Origin: a virus
IMG/VR virus record: IMGVR_UViG_3300020471_000848
Span: 1 to 36,105 of that record
DNA: 36,105 nt
Reading direction: 5' to 3' (one strand)
Part shown: positions 13,102 to 21,761 of the stretch, piece after piece
How positions within the stretch are numbered: the stretch's first letter is position 1
Layout: each line of letters starts with the position of its first letter
The notes under the pieces: model-generated
What the model saw: the letters and a program-made list of their open reading frames with translations, nothing else
What the model was told of the DNA's origin: nothing
The model's database searches: none
Translations under genes and position numbers: made by a program

Positions 13102-14247
13102 TTAGAAGCTTCGGTTTACACTCGGAAGACCTGAGTATATCTTCGAGGTCATCTCGATTGAGGAGTGTCCCAAAGCTTTCGAGGATATGAATATGTCGTT
13201 GGACTTCATGATCCGATGGCCGCAATACTTCCGAAGTCGGTGAACGGGTCGCTTGTCGGTAATCCCGCAACTGTGCTTGAGGAACTGCGGGAAGTCGCGC
13301 ACGATCCTGTCCTCCTGCACCGGAACGATTAATGCATCGTCCGATGTTTTATTACTGATGATTTCGTCCCACCAAGCCGGATCGCATGGTCTGTCCTGGT
13401 ATTCACGTCCATCGATTTCCGAATCGTTGACGCCCTTGGGATTCCAAATGCGTATGAGCTTGTTCCCGTCCGATTCCCATAGGTCACCAAACTTGGCCCG
13501 TTGAATTTCTGAGGAACGCAATCCGAGTCCGTACGCCAATGCGTACGCCATGTACAATTCGGGGTCCAAGACCTTGAGTTGATTACACTTACTCTCGATC
13601 AACTGCCTTTCCTTTTCGTCCGGCATGAAAGGTTTCACCTTGATCGAATCAAGTTGCAAAGAAGTCCAGTTGGCAAAGAACGAGGTATCGATCCCACAAC
13701 GCTCTTTGTAGTACCGCACCCATCCCTTGCTAAAGATTGAGCGTGCCATGCGAACATCCGTAGGCTTACGCTCGAATTGAGCATAGTGTTCGCAAATGGG
13801 TTGGCCTCCGACTTTCTTCGCAAAGTACCGAATGTCATGCTCACATGGGTCGATATTGTACTTAGCCAATATCCGTTTCATGCAGACCACGTTCTTGCGC
13901 TTGGTATCGTCCGAAGCTTGTTTGCCCGTGGCAAGTCGGTTGAACTCATAAATCTTGTGCAACTCACAAATTTTCGGAGTTTTTCGTTCGATCCGTTGGT
14001 TAATAATTTCCAAAAGAGCGGGTTGTGCCAGTTCGCGAGCCTCGTCGGGACAAGAGGTGTCGAGAGATTTGCGAATCCGCTCGTCATTAATGTTCAATTC
14101 CATGACTTGAGTGGTTCGGGTTTTCCCGTGCCGAGGTTTGATTTCGACGCGGATGGGGTTAGTGTTGTTTAGATCAACTTTACCACTCTTTTCGTCAGGA
14201 AGAATTATAATTTTGCTCTTTTTTTGTAATCGATTTTTTTTGCTCAT
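13102..14247 (-). CDS. int: Tyrosine-family site-specific integrase
   Basis: 381 aa. The catalytic domain carries all expected residues: R244 (GLGLRSSEIQ), K271 (IWNPKG), H336 and R339 (VHRLRKYCGHR), H361 (ALGHSS) and nucleophile Y371 (TSKIYSG). Residues about 90-200 form the core-binding SAM-like domain, and the basic N-terminus may bind arm sites. It would insert the phage into the host chromosome. It begins only 41 bp from a tRNA-Lys fragment that is the probable attachment site, confirming a temperate lifestyle in principle. Confidence 0.95.
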   Translation of the reverse strand: MSKKNRLQKKSKIIILPDEKSGKVDLNNTNPIRVEIKPRHGKTRTTQVMELNINDERIRKSLDTSCPDEARELAQPALLEIINQRIERKTPKICELHKIYEFNRLATGKQASDDTKRKNVVCMKRILAKYNIDPCEHDIRYFAKKVGGQPICEHYAQFERKPTDVRMARSIFSKGWVRYYKERCGIDTSFFANWTSLQLDSIKVKPFMPDEKERQLIESKCNQLKVLDPELYMAYALAYGLGLRSSEIQRAKFGDLWESDGNKLIRIWNPKGVNDSEIDGREYQDRPCDPAWWDEIISNKTSDDALIVPVQEDRIVRDFPQFLKHSCGITDKRPVHRLRKYCGHRIMKSNDIFISSKALGHSSIEMTSKIYSGLPSVNRSF

Positions 14248-14287
14248 GTTTGTGGGAATTAGCGCATGACTTCTACAAGGACTCTCG

Positions 14288-14332
14288 CAAAAGATTAAGA
14301 GTCTCCTGCTCTACCAACTGAGCTACGCCGGC
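14288..14332 (-). other. Candidate attP: 5' part of a tRNA-Lys(CUU) gene
   Basis: Read on the minus strand from 14332: acceptor GCCGGCG, TA, D-stem GCTC with AGTTGGTA loop and GAGC, then anticodon stem GGAGA, loop CTCTTAA (anticodon CTT at 14299-14297) and TCTTT. After that no T-arm or matching 3' acceptor (CGCCGGC) follows, so it is not a working tRNA. Identity of phage DNA to part of a host tRNA beside an integrase gene is the classic attP pattern. Unusually, the 5' rather than the 3' portion is kept. Confidence 0.75.
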
Positions 14333-14474
14333 TCAAGTAACAAGTGTCGTTGAGATTTATAGACTTTGCCTCAAGGAATTCAAGGTTAATCTGTTCGACG
14401 TTGCTCATTCGTGATGCAACAAGATCGGACAATTTAGAAATCGTCAACATCTTTTTTAAAAAAAGTTTTGGTCA
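14333..14474. other. Spacer between attP candidate and late terminator
   Basis: About 140 bp without a supported gene, AT-rich near 14440-14470. A 51-codon minus-strand ORF (ATG 14450, ending inside the tRNA fragment) exists but has no ribosome site. The stretch probably carries integrase arm sites and the integrase promoter; none could be pinned down by eye. Confidence 0.3.
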
Positions 14475-14504
14475 CAAAAAAAGCGAGGGTTTTACCCCTC
14501 GCTT
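14475..14504 (-). terminator. Terminator of the late structural operon
   Basis: On the minus strand, a 9-bp stem AAGCGAGGG/CCCTCGCTT with a 6-nt loop is followed by a run of T (complement of the A-run at 14476-14482). A second small hairpin (GCGGATG-TCCC-CATCCGC, 14507-14524) lies just upstream. It follows the stop of the last virion gene at 14568 by about 65 bp and insulates the attachment site and integrase from late transcription. Confidence 0.85.
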
Positions 14505-14567
14505 GTGCGGATGTCCCCATCCGCCCTAAACAATCGTTCATAAGACAATGAACTAATTAAATGCAGG

Positions 14568-17500
14568 TTAATCGCGAACGCTGGTCTTGTCAAGTCCTCC
14601 GAGATAGCGCCAATAGATTAGATCGAGAGGCGTGCCTTGTAGCATTGCGCCCTTGTACTCACCATCCCCAACGATGGCAGATATGTCATCGGAAGCACGG
14701 TCAAAAACAGCGGTGGGCGGAGCAACAAAATCAATGAATGCTTTACCTAGTCCTTTCCTTCTCACGTTGTAAACGGTGTACCTGTTTACCCCAATCAGCT
14801 TCCATAAATTATCTTCAATCAACTCATCTCTCTTGATGGGTCTTCCATAGATAACGTCCTTGATAACGTCGGTCCCGGCATTGGCGGCGGCAAACAAGGC
14901 CGCAATTTGCACTAGGTCTTTTGTTCCCTTGGCGGCCAGCCTTACTCCCTTTTCTTGCTTGGATTGATTACCCTCTGCGCGACCTGCCAGATACAACTCT
15001 CCGCCTTCCTTGATGTTGCTTAATCCTGCGGTTCGGAACGTATCGATTTGTTTAATGGTAAAAGTCTTGAGCATATACATGATCCGCATATTTGGATTCC
15101 TCATGTACGCTGCGGGTACTTCGCTTGCGGTAGCAGGAGCAACGTCGAGAAGTTTATGAAAGACAAGCTCAGTAACTTCTGCGGGTGGTTCCTTGTTGCC
15201 TGGTGCGTTTGATCTTACTGCTTTGATAACCTCGTCAGTCCGGTCACCAAAGTACGGGAGCAATTCTTCCCGAAGCTTTTGAGAACCACCCTCGCTTTGC
15301 GCTAGCTTGTGGTACTTCCTCCAAGCGGCATTCATGTATGCGTTCTTTGCGAAAAGATCGAGTTGCTTAAGTCCGGTCTTGCGGAATAAATTATCGAGCA
15401 ACCCACTAAGTTTGTCACTATTGCCTATGTCCTCGAATTCTCGTTGGCTCAACCCTGTGAGTTCCGCAAAGTTAAACATATCCTTGCGATTGAACAAAGT
15501 TTTGAAGTGGTTGCCAAAACCATTAAAGTGGATACTGAAGACCTGGTCGGCAAGCTGAGTAATCGCAGACCCGAAGTTGGTCATGACTTGCAAATATCCC
15601 AAGTTTTTCAATGCTCTAGTGGTGTAGCTTTCAGTACCACCGGAGAACCTGGACTGTATTATTTGCCTGAGTTTCCCGACGTCTTCTGCTCCAAACTTCG
15701 TACCCTTGAGCAAATCCTCCGCCAAAGCATTAGCAAGCGATTCATCCACACCCGCACGCATTCCGACATCTGCCCCCATGACGTCCTTGAATCCTTCTCC
15801 TTGGACTGCTTGGCCTTTTGCTGGTTTGACCATACCAAGGAATTTCTTTCTTTCGACTGCTTCGACAGTTCCTCGGATGTAAGATTCAAGAGCATCTTCG
15901 GGTGACTCGTAAGCTTTTCGGATCTTATTGAGAGTCTTCTTGTCGAATATACTTCTTGGTTTAAAGTTGGAAGGAATACTACCCGTGACCGGGTATCCAC
16001 GAATCACCCTACTGGTAATCTCCGCCAACTCTTCGGGTGTAAGATCTTCTTTGTTGATTTTATTCTTCAGAGCAAACTCATCAATCGCTTTGTCGATTTC
16101 AGTCGTGGCCGCTCTTAACTCAGGATCATTGTCCATGAACTCCCTGAGTTCCTTGTAGTTTTTTACTTTACGCGGAAAGTAGTCTTCTATGTATCCCACG
16201 TCAAAACCACCCTCTTCGCGTGCATAAGCTCGGATTTCCTCCAAGGTGTCCCGCATCTGCTTCAACTCAGTCTTGATGTCCTGACTTACCTTTTCAGGCA
16301 ACCTCAGATCGTCGATTAAAATGACCATCCCTTTAAAGTCACCTTCAAGCAACAAGTCATCGAACTTTTCTCTTGTTTGAGGCTTACCCTTTAAAGCATT
16401 GCTCATGGATTTTATAAAGGGCATTGCGCCTTTCATAAGAGCAGTAGTTTTCTTGCCTGTACGCAAATCAAGATTCCGGAATTTCGCAGTAAACGTGGTC
16501 CCTAATTTCTTATCCAAGTTTTTGATTTGTCTTGAGATTGGTGTGACCAAGTCAGACGTAACGCTTTTCACGTCTTCAAACACTCTGCTCCACCATCTCT
16601 TTGGCGCAAAATCCCGGTTCTCAGAATTCTGTATCCTTTGGGATTTCATGGCGGTAGGCTCAACGGATTGCGGATCGCGCTTGGCTTGACTGTTGAGTTT
16701 CTTGAATTTCTTGGTCTTAAGGAATTTATTGAGAGACTTTCCTTTGAATCCAATGGCCGCTAATAAAAACGCCAATGGACCCGCTACTCCAGCTTGAGCC
16801 ATTGCCTCACTATCTTCGTCGTTTGCGAATGCTCCGTAAGTAGCTGCACCCCCTGCCCCTGCTCCCATTGCGATATTGAAATACTTCTCGTAACCGGGGC
16901 CGAGCTTGTCCTCTGCCATCTGTTCCGACTTGGTCATGGGATCGGCTTGCTGCATTGGTTGATCACCTGACTGGATGTCTTGCCTATTGGGTGGCATTTG
17001 TCTGCCCTGCATCTCTGCTTCAAGATCATCAAGAACCATGTTGTTGCGCCTCAGTATGCGTTGTTTTTCGACATTGAGTCTTTTGCGCTGATTACTCGCT
17101 CCCTTGTTCTTGCCGTGCTTATGGTCGAGCATGGCGATACTCTGTTGGATCTCACGCAGTCTTGCATTGTCTCCGACTTGTTGAGTGTTTAGATCGACCT
17201 CCCGCATGAGCGGGACAAAGATCTCTTCGGGTTGCCCCAATAACGTATCTAGGGATTGTTGTTGGTCAGAAAGTTCTCCTGTCGCGCCTTGTGGCATTCG
17301 TGCAATTTTTGAAAACTCACCTTCAAGTTCATCAAGCAGTTTGTTTTCCATCGCTTGCACGGACTCCTCTGCCGCTTCCTTGGGCGATTTCTTGGCCAAG
17401 GATTCAATGTCCTTAACATCAAGTAATGGAGTGCCTATCGCCAAGTTTTGAATGCCTCCTGCTTCCTTAATGTTTTCTTCGTGTTTACTAAGAAGCTCCG

Positions 17501-18095
17501 GCCTGGTCATGTCTTTCTCCGCACCTTCGACCAAATTGTTACTCAACCACTTTGCCTCCAATGCACCAAGCCCACCACCAAATGCACCACCAAACAAAAC
17601 GGTGGTTGCGATTTCTTCTCTTGTCGGAGCGCGTCCTTCGTCTCCGTATGTTCGTGCAAGTAATTCTCCGGTTGCCAAACCCGCACCTTCCGCTGAACGA
17701 ATTCCCGTCCTGGTAACTCCGCCTATATTCTTGAGTGCTTTTGCACCTGTGACCGAAGGGATCGCACCTAGTGCGGTTGCCGCTCCGAGTTCCGCCATTC
17801 CGAGATCCTCTTGGAACCCACGGTTGATTCGGTAATTTTGCGACATATAGTTTCCAAGCGCAGACCCACCTGCACCACCTATGATCGTACCCTTGGGTCC
17901 ACCTAATGAACCAACAAGTCCACCCACTATTGCGGGTACGACCTCAAGGCCGATAATCATGCCCGTGTCTATAAGGTCGGGGCCGGAAGGATTGTAGAGT
18001 TCTTCTATGTCGGGACCAAAAGTGTAAGTTTTGTCGAGATCCAGTTTGGCGACTTCACCGGAAAAAAAAGTGTACTGTCGATTAGGGTCTAACAT
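14568..18095 (-). CDS. Very large internal virion (ejection) protein, 1175 aa
   Basis: The largest gene and the last of the late operon, a position where short-tailed phages encode ejection proteins. Gly/Ala-rich hydrophobic segments at about 46-90 (MIIGLEVVPAIVGGLVGSLG), 100-115 and 420-450 (AGVAGPLAFLLAAIGF) could insert into the host membrane. The middle is charged and coiled-coil-like (about 590-700). The C-terminal 200 residues (YMLKTFTIKQIDTFR, VAPPTAVFD) recall the polyvalent-protein associated LPD38 type, tentatively. No lysozyme or transglycosylase motif was seen. Confidence 0.7.
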   Translation of the reverse strand: MLDPNRQYTFFSGEVAKLDLDKTYTFGPDIEELYNPSGPDLIDTGMIIGLEVVPAIVGGLVGSLGGPKGTIIGGAGGSALGNYMSQNYRINRGFQEDLGMAELGAATALGAIPSVTGAKALKNIGGVTRTGIRSAEGAGLATGELLARTYGDEGRAPTREEIATTVLFGGAFGGGLGALEAKWLSNNLVEGAEKDMTRPELLSKHEENIKEAGGIQNLAIGTPLLDVKDIESLAKKSPKEAAEESVQAMENKLLDELEGEFSKIARMPQGATGELSDQQQSLDTLLGQPEEIFVPLMREVDLNTQQVGDNARLREIQQSIAMLDHKHGKNKGASNQRKRLNVEKQRILRRNNMVLDDLEAEMQGRQMPPNRQDIQSGDQPMQQADPMTKSEQMAEDKLGPGYEKYFNIAMGAGAGGAATYGAFANDEDSEAMAQAGVAGPLAFLLAAIGFKGKSLNKFLKTKKFKKLNSQAKRDPQSVEPTAMKSQRIQNSENRDFAPKRWWSRVFEDVKSVTSDLVTPISRQIKNLDKKLGTTFTAKFRNLDLRTGKKTTALMKGAMPFIKSMSNALKGKPQTREKFDDLLLEGDFKGMVILIDDLRLPEKVSQDIKTELKQMRDTLEEIRAYAREEGGFDVGYIEDYFPRKVKNYKELREFMDNDPELRAATTEIDKAIDEFALKNKINKEDLTPEELAEITSRVIRGYPVTGSIPSNFKPRSIFDKKTLNKIRKAYESPEDALESYIRGTVEAVERKKFLGMVKPAKGQAVQGEGFKDVMGADVGMRAGVDESLANALAEDLLKGTKFGAEDVGKLRQIIQSRFSGGTESYTTRALKNLGYLQVMTNFGSAITQLADQVFSIHFNGFGNHFKTLFNRKDMFNFAELTGLSQREFEDIGNSDKLSGLLDNLFRKTGLKQLDLFAKNAYMNAAWRKYHKLAQSEGGSQKLREELLPYFGDRTDEVIKAVRSNAPGNKEPPAEVTELVFHKLLDVAPATASEVPAAYMRNPNMRIMYMLKTFTIKQIDTFRTAGLSNIKEGGELYLAGRAEGNQSKQEKGVRLAAKGTKDLVQIAALFAAANAGTDVIKDVIYGRPIKRDELIEDNLWKLIGVNRYTVYNVRRKGLGKAFIDFVAPPTAVFDRASDDISAIVGDGEYKGAMLQGTPLDLIYWRYLGGLDKTSVRD

Positions 18096-18104
18096 TTAGG
18101 TAAA

Positions 18105-19238
18105 TCAGAATTTTGGTTGCCCCATTAGCCTGTTGTCAGTTCGACCAAACATGGTGTTCTTTCTAACATTCGCTTCACGTTGTTCTTCAATTTGCTCGGC
18201 TCTCGCTGCTTCAGCATCAGCTAATTCTTTGTCAAAAGCCAATTTATCAGCAAGTGTTATAGGGATTTCTTCCCCCGTCTCAGTATCCTTTGCTACTAAC
18301 GGTGTATTTAGTATCGCTTCTGTTTGTTCTTTAACCAAGCGAGCTTCGTTTGCTTGAAGAGCTTGGATTCGCTTACTTGTCAAAGGTGCGTACTCGTCCT
18401 GGTTTTTCTTATATTCCTCGAAGGTTATCTGTACTTCCTCCCCGCCGCCAAAGGTTCCACCTAACGCACCCTTCGTTTTAACCTTGATCAGACTACTGTT
18501 ATTCTTGTCCAACAATGTGCTAATCTCGGAAAATCTTTTCTCCAAGTCGGGCATAGTTTTGCCGCTCATACCCAAAGCAGTATAGAATGAATTTAAGTCC
18601 CTGCTACGAATAAGACTTTTAATGTTCTCCATCTCCAACGGGAACATCTCTTCACCTTGTTGAATAGTCTGTTTGGTAGCTGCGGTCCTTGTTATCTGAC
18701 CTGCGAGATCAGCTTGTTGTTGTTCATGTGCATATTCTCCTGCGGCTTGTGCGATATCTGCCTGACCTTTTACTGTTCTTTTCCTGTCGCCCATAGTAAC
18801 CCTGTTAAACTCATTATCCAACCGTCTGTTTTCGTTCAATAGAGTCTGAGCTATTCCTTGAAGTTTGATTTGTTCTGTCCTCAAGGTATCAAGTTCAGCT
18901 TGCTTGTCTGCCGCTCTAAATGCGTTGTATTTGTCAAAGTCTGACATATTGCCTTTGCCCTCTTGAATTCTCTTGAGAGTCGGGCCAATCACCGGGTCTG
19001 CTTGCATTGAAGCGAGTTGTTCGGGGTTTTGCATCACTCGCCCGAAGTCTGCTTGAAAAACCGCTTCAGCCTCTTCCCGCTTCTGCTTATTCAACCCATA
19101 CTGCTGAATCATGTTCCCGATTTGCCCACCGAGGTTTGCAAACATTTGTCCCTGCGCGCGACCTGCCTCAATGATTGGTCGAGTATCGACCCGGCCAAGC
19201 GCTGATCCGTAGTTTCCTCTGAAGAATGGTTGTGCCAT
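18105..19238 (-). CDS. Internal virion protein, helical, 377 aa
   Basis: ATG 19238 with AAGGAGG 9 bp upstream. Apart from a Gly-rich N-terminus (about 1-45, ALGRVDTRPIIEAGRAQGQM) the protein is long-helical and Gln/Glu-rich (QIKLQGIAQTLLNENRRLDN) with a terminal coiled coil (FDKELADAEAARAEQIEEQR). It lies between two other large proteins in the order expected for ejection proteins (P22 gp20/gp16-like layout). Assignment rests on position and composition. Confidence 0.6.
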   Translation of the reverse strand: MAQPFFRGNYGSALGRVDTRPIIEAGRAQGQMFANLGGQIGNMIQQYGLNKQKREEAEAVFQADFGRVMQNPEQLASMQADPVIGPTLKRIQEGKGNMSDFDKYNAFRAADKQAELDTLRTEQIKLQGIAQTLLNENRRLDNEFNRVTMGDRKRTVKGQADIAQAAGEYAHEQQQADLAGQITRTAATKQTIQQGEEMFPLEMENIKSLIRSRDLNSFYTALGMSGKTMPDLEKRFSEISTLLDKNNSSLIKVKTKGALGGTFGGGEEVQITFEEYKKNQDEYAPLTSKRIQALQANEARLVKEQTEAILNTPLVAKDTETGEEIPITLADKLAFDKELADAEAARAEQIEEQREANVRKNTMFGRTDNRLMGQPKF

Positions 19239-19255
19239 GATTGTGTCCTCCTTGC

Positions 19256-20983
19256 TTATGAAAATAGTCCTGCGTTACCAAGCAGACCCCCACCTACAGC
19301 ACCAAGTCCACCGAAGATACCCGCTTGACGATTCGCGGCTGCGGCCTGTTGCGCGCCGTACATATTTGCTTGATTAGCGGCCATCTGACTTATGTATCCA
19401 AGACCCGCTTCCGGGTTCAAGTATTGCGGTCCGCTTTGCAAACCGTACCCCGCTTGTCCGAAGACTTGTTGTCCTTGTTGAAGTGCGGTTCCTCCTCCTC
19501 TGCCCAGTATCGCTTGGAACGGATCGAGTTGATCCTGGTTCTCGATTTGCGAAATCCTCGAAGCCGCATCCAGGTAACCGAGCAAGCCTTGTTGACGGAG
19601 CGATTCGCGGAGTCTCTCGGCATCCATTTTCGAGCCGACGTTGAATTGGTCAGCACCTATTCTGCGGGTATCGTCCGCAGTTTGAATTCCCGCTTCTTGT
19701 CCAAGGACGGATTGTGCAAATGCCCGGTTTTGCATCTTGCGTTGGTTGTCCTCCGCAACGCGAGCTTCCGCCTCTGCAATTGCACCCGACTGATCAAAGG
19801 TTCTCCCCATGAGCGTAGACCTTGCTCTTGCGGCTTCGGCAATTTGACGCTCCTCACGGTCAGTCAGTCCCTGACCAAGTGCTTCTTCGGCTTGCGTCAT
19901 GAGTCCTTGTCTAAGCGGATCTGCTTGGACTCCTCGGGCCTGAACTTGCGCGGGGTCGGATATTCCGACGTCTCTAAGCAAGTTGTCCTTTTGTTCCTCG
20001 ATCAAATCCTTCGCGCCTTGCATGGCGGATGCCGTGCCGGGTTTGTAGTCCTCCATGATTCCCTGGTACAGACCGGACAAGCGGGAGACGTCCTGCAAGT
20101 CGGCTTCGCGTTGACGGGAAAGGTTGCCCCGTTGAATGTCTTCGGCCAAGACGGATAAGCCCAAGAAGTTTCCTTTGTCATCAAAACCCGCTCTTCTCGT
20201 ATCGGCAGATGGCGCGACAAATTGATCTCCGACTTCTTCAGCAAGTCCTTGTGCCACGTCTCCTGCGGTTGCGGTTCGTGTTTCAAACTGTTTGAGTTCG
20301 CGAGTGTCACCAAGAAGGTCAACCATTCCCGTAGTCGTGCGAACTGTTTCGCCTGGTTGTAATTGTTCACCAGTGACGGGATTGACAAAGTCAAAGGTTT
20401 GAGTGACAACGTCGTTGTTTCCACCTGCTTCGGTAATGGCGGATTGCATTTTTTGGATTTGTTCGCTCCCAAGTATCAACATACCCTCGACGCTCATTTG
20501 TCCTATCTTGCCGGTGCTTGGATCTTTTCTTGGTATAGGAATACTTGTCAAGCCACCCGAAGTTGTATCAAGGATTTTATAGGTAGGAGGTATGGTTATT
20601 GTAGTCGGTCCAAATTTACCACCACCCTGAGTTGATGTCTCGCCTGGATCAGTCATAATAAGCTGAAACCTACCACCCCCTGCTTCAACCTTGTTCCCGT
20701 CTGCTTGGGTCACAACCTCAGTACCCGGTATTCCAAACTTGCCTGTAGTGGGATCACGAACGACTTGTTGTTCGGTACCCAATAATGTCTGCCTTAGTAC
20801 ATCCGTATCGGTCTGTGCGGTTTTACGCCTTACGGATTCTTCAAGGGGTAACAAGCTTTCAAGGCTTCCTATGTCAGCGAAGTCACCTGTTCCCTTTAGG
20901 AATTCAGCTTGTGCTTTTAGAGCTTCGGCAAGGCTTTCGCCATAAGACGGGGTACTCGGATAATTGATGTCGGGACTACTCAT
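19256..20983 (-). CDS. Internal virion or tail protein, 575 aa
   Basis: ATG 20983 overlaps the upstream TGA (ATGA) and has AGGAG ahead. The N-terminal half is mixed with beta-rich segments (GRFQLIMTDPGE, ITIPPTYKILDT); from about residue 290 it is helical and Gln/Ala/Arg-rich (REERQIAEAARARSTLMGRT), ending in a Gly/Ala-rich hydrophobic tail (FGGLGAVGGGLLGNAGLF). Such composition fits a protein stored in the head and ejected with DNA. No catalytic motif recognised. Confidence 0.6.
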   Translation of the reverse strand: MSSPDINYPSTPSYGESLAEALKAQAEFLKGTGDFADIGSLESLLPLEESVRRKTAQTDTDVLRQTLLGTEQQVVRDPTTGKFGIPGTEVVTQADGNKVEAGGGRFQLIMTDPGETSTQGGGKFGPTTITIPPTYKILDTTSGGLTSIPIPRKDPSTGKIGQMSVEGMLILGSEQIQKMQSAITEAGGNNDVVTQTFDFVNPVTGEQLQPGETVRTTTGMVDLLGDTRELKQFETRTATAGDVAQGLAEEVGDQFVAPSADTRRAGFDDKGNFLGLSVLAEDIQRGNLSRQREADLQDVSRLSGLYQGIMEDYKPGTASAMQGAKDLIEEQKDNLLRDVGISDPAQVQARGVQADPLRQGLMTQAEEALGQGLTDREERQIAEAARARSTLMGRTFDQSGAIAEAEARVAEDNQRKMQNRAFAQSVLGQEAGIQTADDTRRIGADQFNVGSKMDAERLRESLRQQGLLGYLDAASRISQIENQDQLDPFQAILGRGGGTALQQGQQVFGQAGYGLQSGPQYLNPEAGLGYISQMAANQANMYGAQQAAAANRQAGIFGGLGAVGGGLLGNAGLFS

Positions 20984-21318
20984 TTCATTCTCCTCTTAAC
21001 TTGTTCGTAACTAAAGTATTTTACAGGTTTGTTCTTGACGTGCCTCATCCATCCAACCCAAGGGAGTGGATAAGGTATGCGATCTATGAACTCTTTTACC
21101 GCACCGTCTCCAACTGCGGTTCGGACATACCAGGCATTAGGGTTTTCAACGTCCCATTGAGCGTCAGGATTACCTCCGTCTGTCCTGACTGCTTTGCCAA
21201 GCAGGAGTGAGTCAGGAGTCTTGAAGACGTATCCATGCGCAAGGTACACGGCAATGTCCTTGAATAAATCGGTTCCGATTTTTTCGTACAATGCAAGTGA
21301 CTGAGCCAATACGTTCAT
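20980..21318 (-). CDS. Hypothetical 112-aa late protein
   Basis: Start at 21318 (MNVLAQSLALYEKIGTDL) because this ATG overlaps the TGA of the upstream fiber-like gene; the frame is open to 21354. It contains IAVYLAHGYVFKTPDSLLLG and a Trp-rich C-terminal part (YPLPWVGWMRHVKNKPVKYF). Compact alpha/beta look; possibly an acyltransferase-like or chaperone protein by shape, but nothing diagnostic. Sits between a tail-fiber-like and an internal protein gene. Confidence 0.6.
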   Translation of the reverse strand: MNVLAQSLALYEKIGTDLFKDIAVYLAHGYVFKTPDSLLLGKAVRTDGGNPDAQWDVENPNAWYVRTAVGDGAVKEFIDRIPYPLPWVGWMRHVKNKPVKYFSYEQVKRRMK

Positions 21319-21761
21319 GTCGATACCGTCGCTCCCAACGCCACTCGTTTCCAATTTGTTCCGTCATCCACGGCCAAGCACTTGCTTCCACTATCCCCGT
21401 CCGTACAAAATACTATTCGCCCTGCGGTTCCTGCGGAGGGTAACGCGCTTACCACATAGCTTGGCAGGGTGATCAGAACCCCGCTCATCGTACCACCCGT
21501 CACGGCAATGGAATTGCTCGCCTGAGTGGCAATCGTGCCTAGCCCCAAGTTGGATCTTGCGGAACTCGCGCTAGTCGCATTTGTTCCCCCGTCTGCAATT
21601 GCGATGGGTGAAGATAATCCGCTTATCGTTCCTCCCGTGATGTTCACGTTTGATTCGTCAATGGTCACGGTGGGAACTCCGAGTTCGTTCAAATTGGCGG
21701 CAGTCACTTCAATACCCGTAGCGTACGTAAACCCGCGCGTGACTGATGCAGTAATGGCCAT
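21315..21761 (-). CDS. Tail-fiber-like protein, 148 aa
   Basis: Rich in Thr, Ser, Gly and Ala with the phrase PIAIADGGTNATSASSARSN and NLGLGTIATQ, which is a common tail-fiber repeat ('GGTGATTAAQARANLGLGT'-like). The C-terminal IVFCTDGDSGSKCLAVDDGT, NWKRVALG resembles the ends of many small phage fibers. It likely forms part of the receptor-binding tail apparatus. Coupled to its neighbours by overlapping start/stop codons (TAATG, ATGA). Confidence 0.7.
   Translation of the reverse strand: MAITASVTRGFTYATGIEVTAANLNELGVPTVTIDESNVNITGGTISGLSSPIAIADGGTNATSASSARSNLGLGTIATQASNSIAVTGGTMSGVLITLPSYVVSALPSAGTAGRIVFCTDGDSGSKCLAVDDGTNWKRVALGATVST

Noticed and set aside
14288-14332. Functional phage-encoded tRNA-Lys
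   Set aside because: The acceptor, D and anticodon arms are fine, but the sequence after the anticodon stem forms no T-arm and no 3' acceptor strand.
14295-14450. 51-aa minus-strand ORF ending in the tRNA fragment
   Set aside because: No ribosome site, and it would read through the attachment site; not supported.
14568-18095. Lysozyme or transglycosylase domain in the 1175-aa protein
   Set aside because: No catalytic E-containing lysozyme or SLT-type motif was seen by eye; the protein is kept as an ejection protein without enzyme claim.
19325-20158. 277-aa plus-strand ORF
   Set aside because: Antisense shadow of the 575-aa virion protein gene, which has a good start and neighbours in frame.
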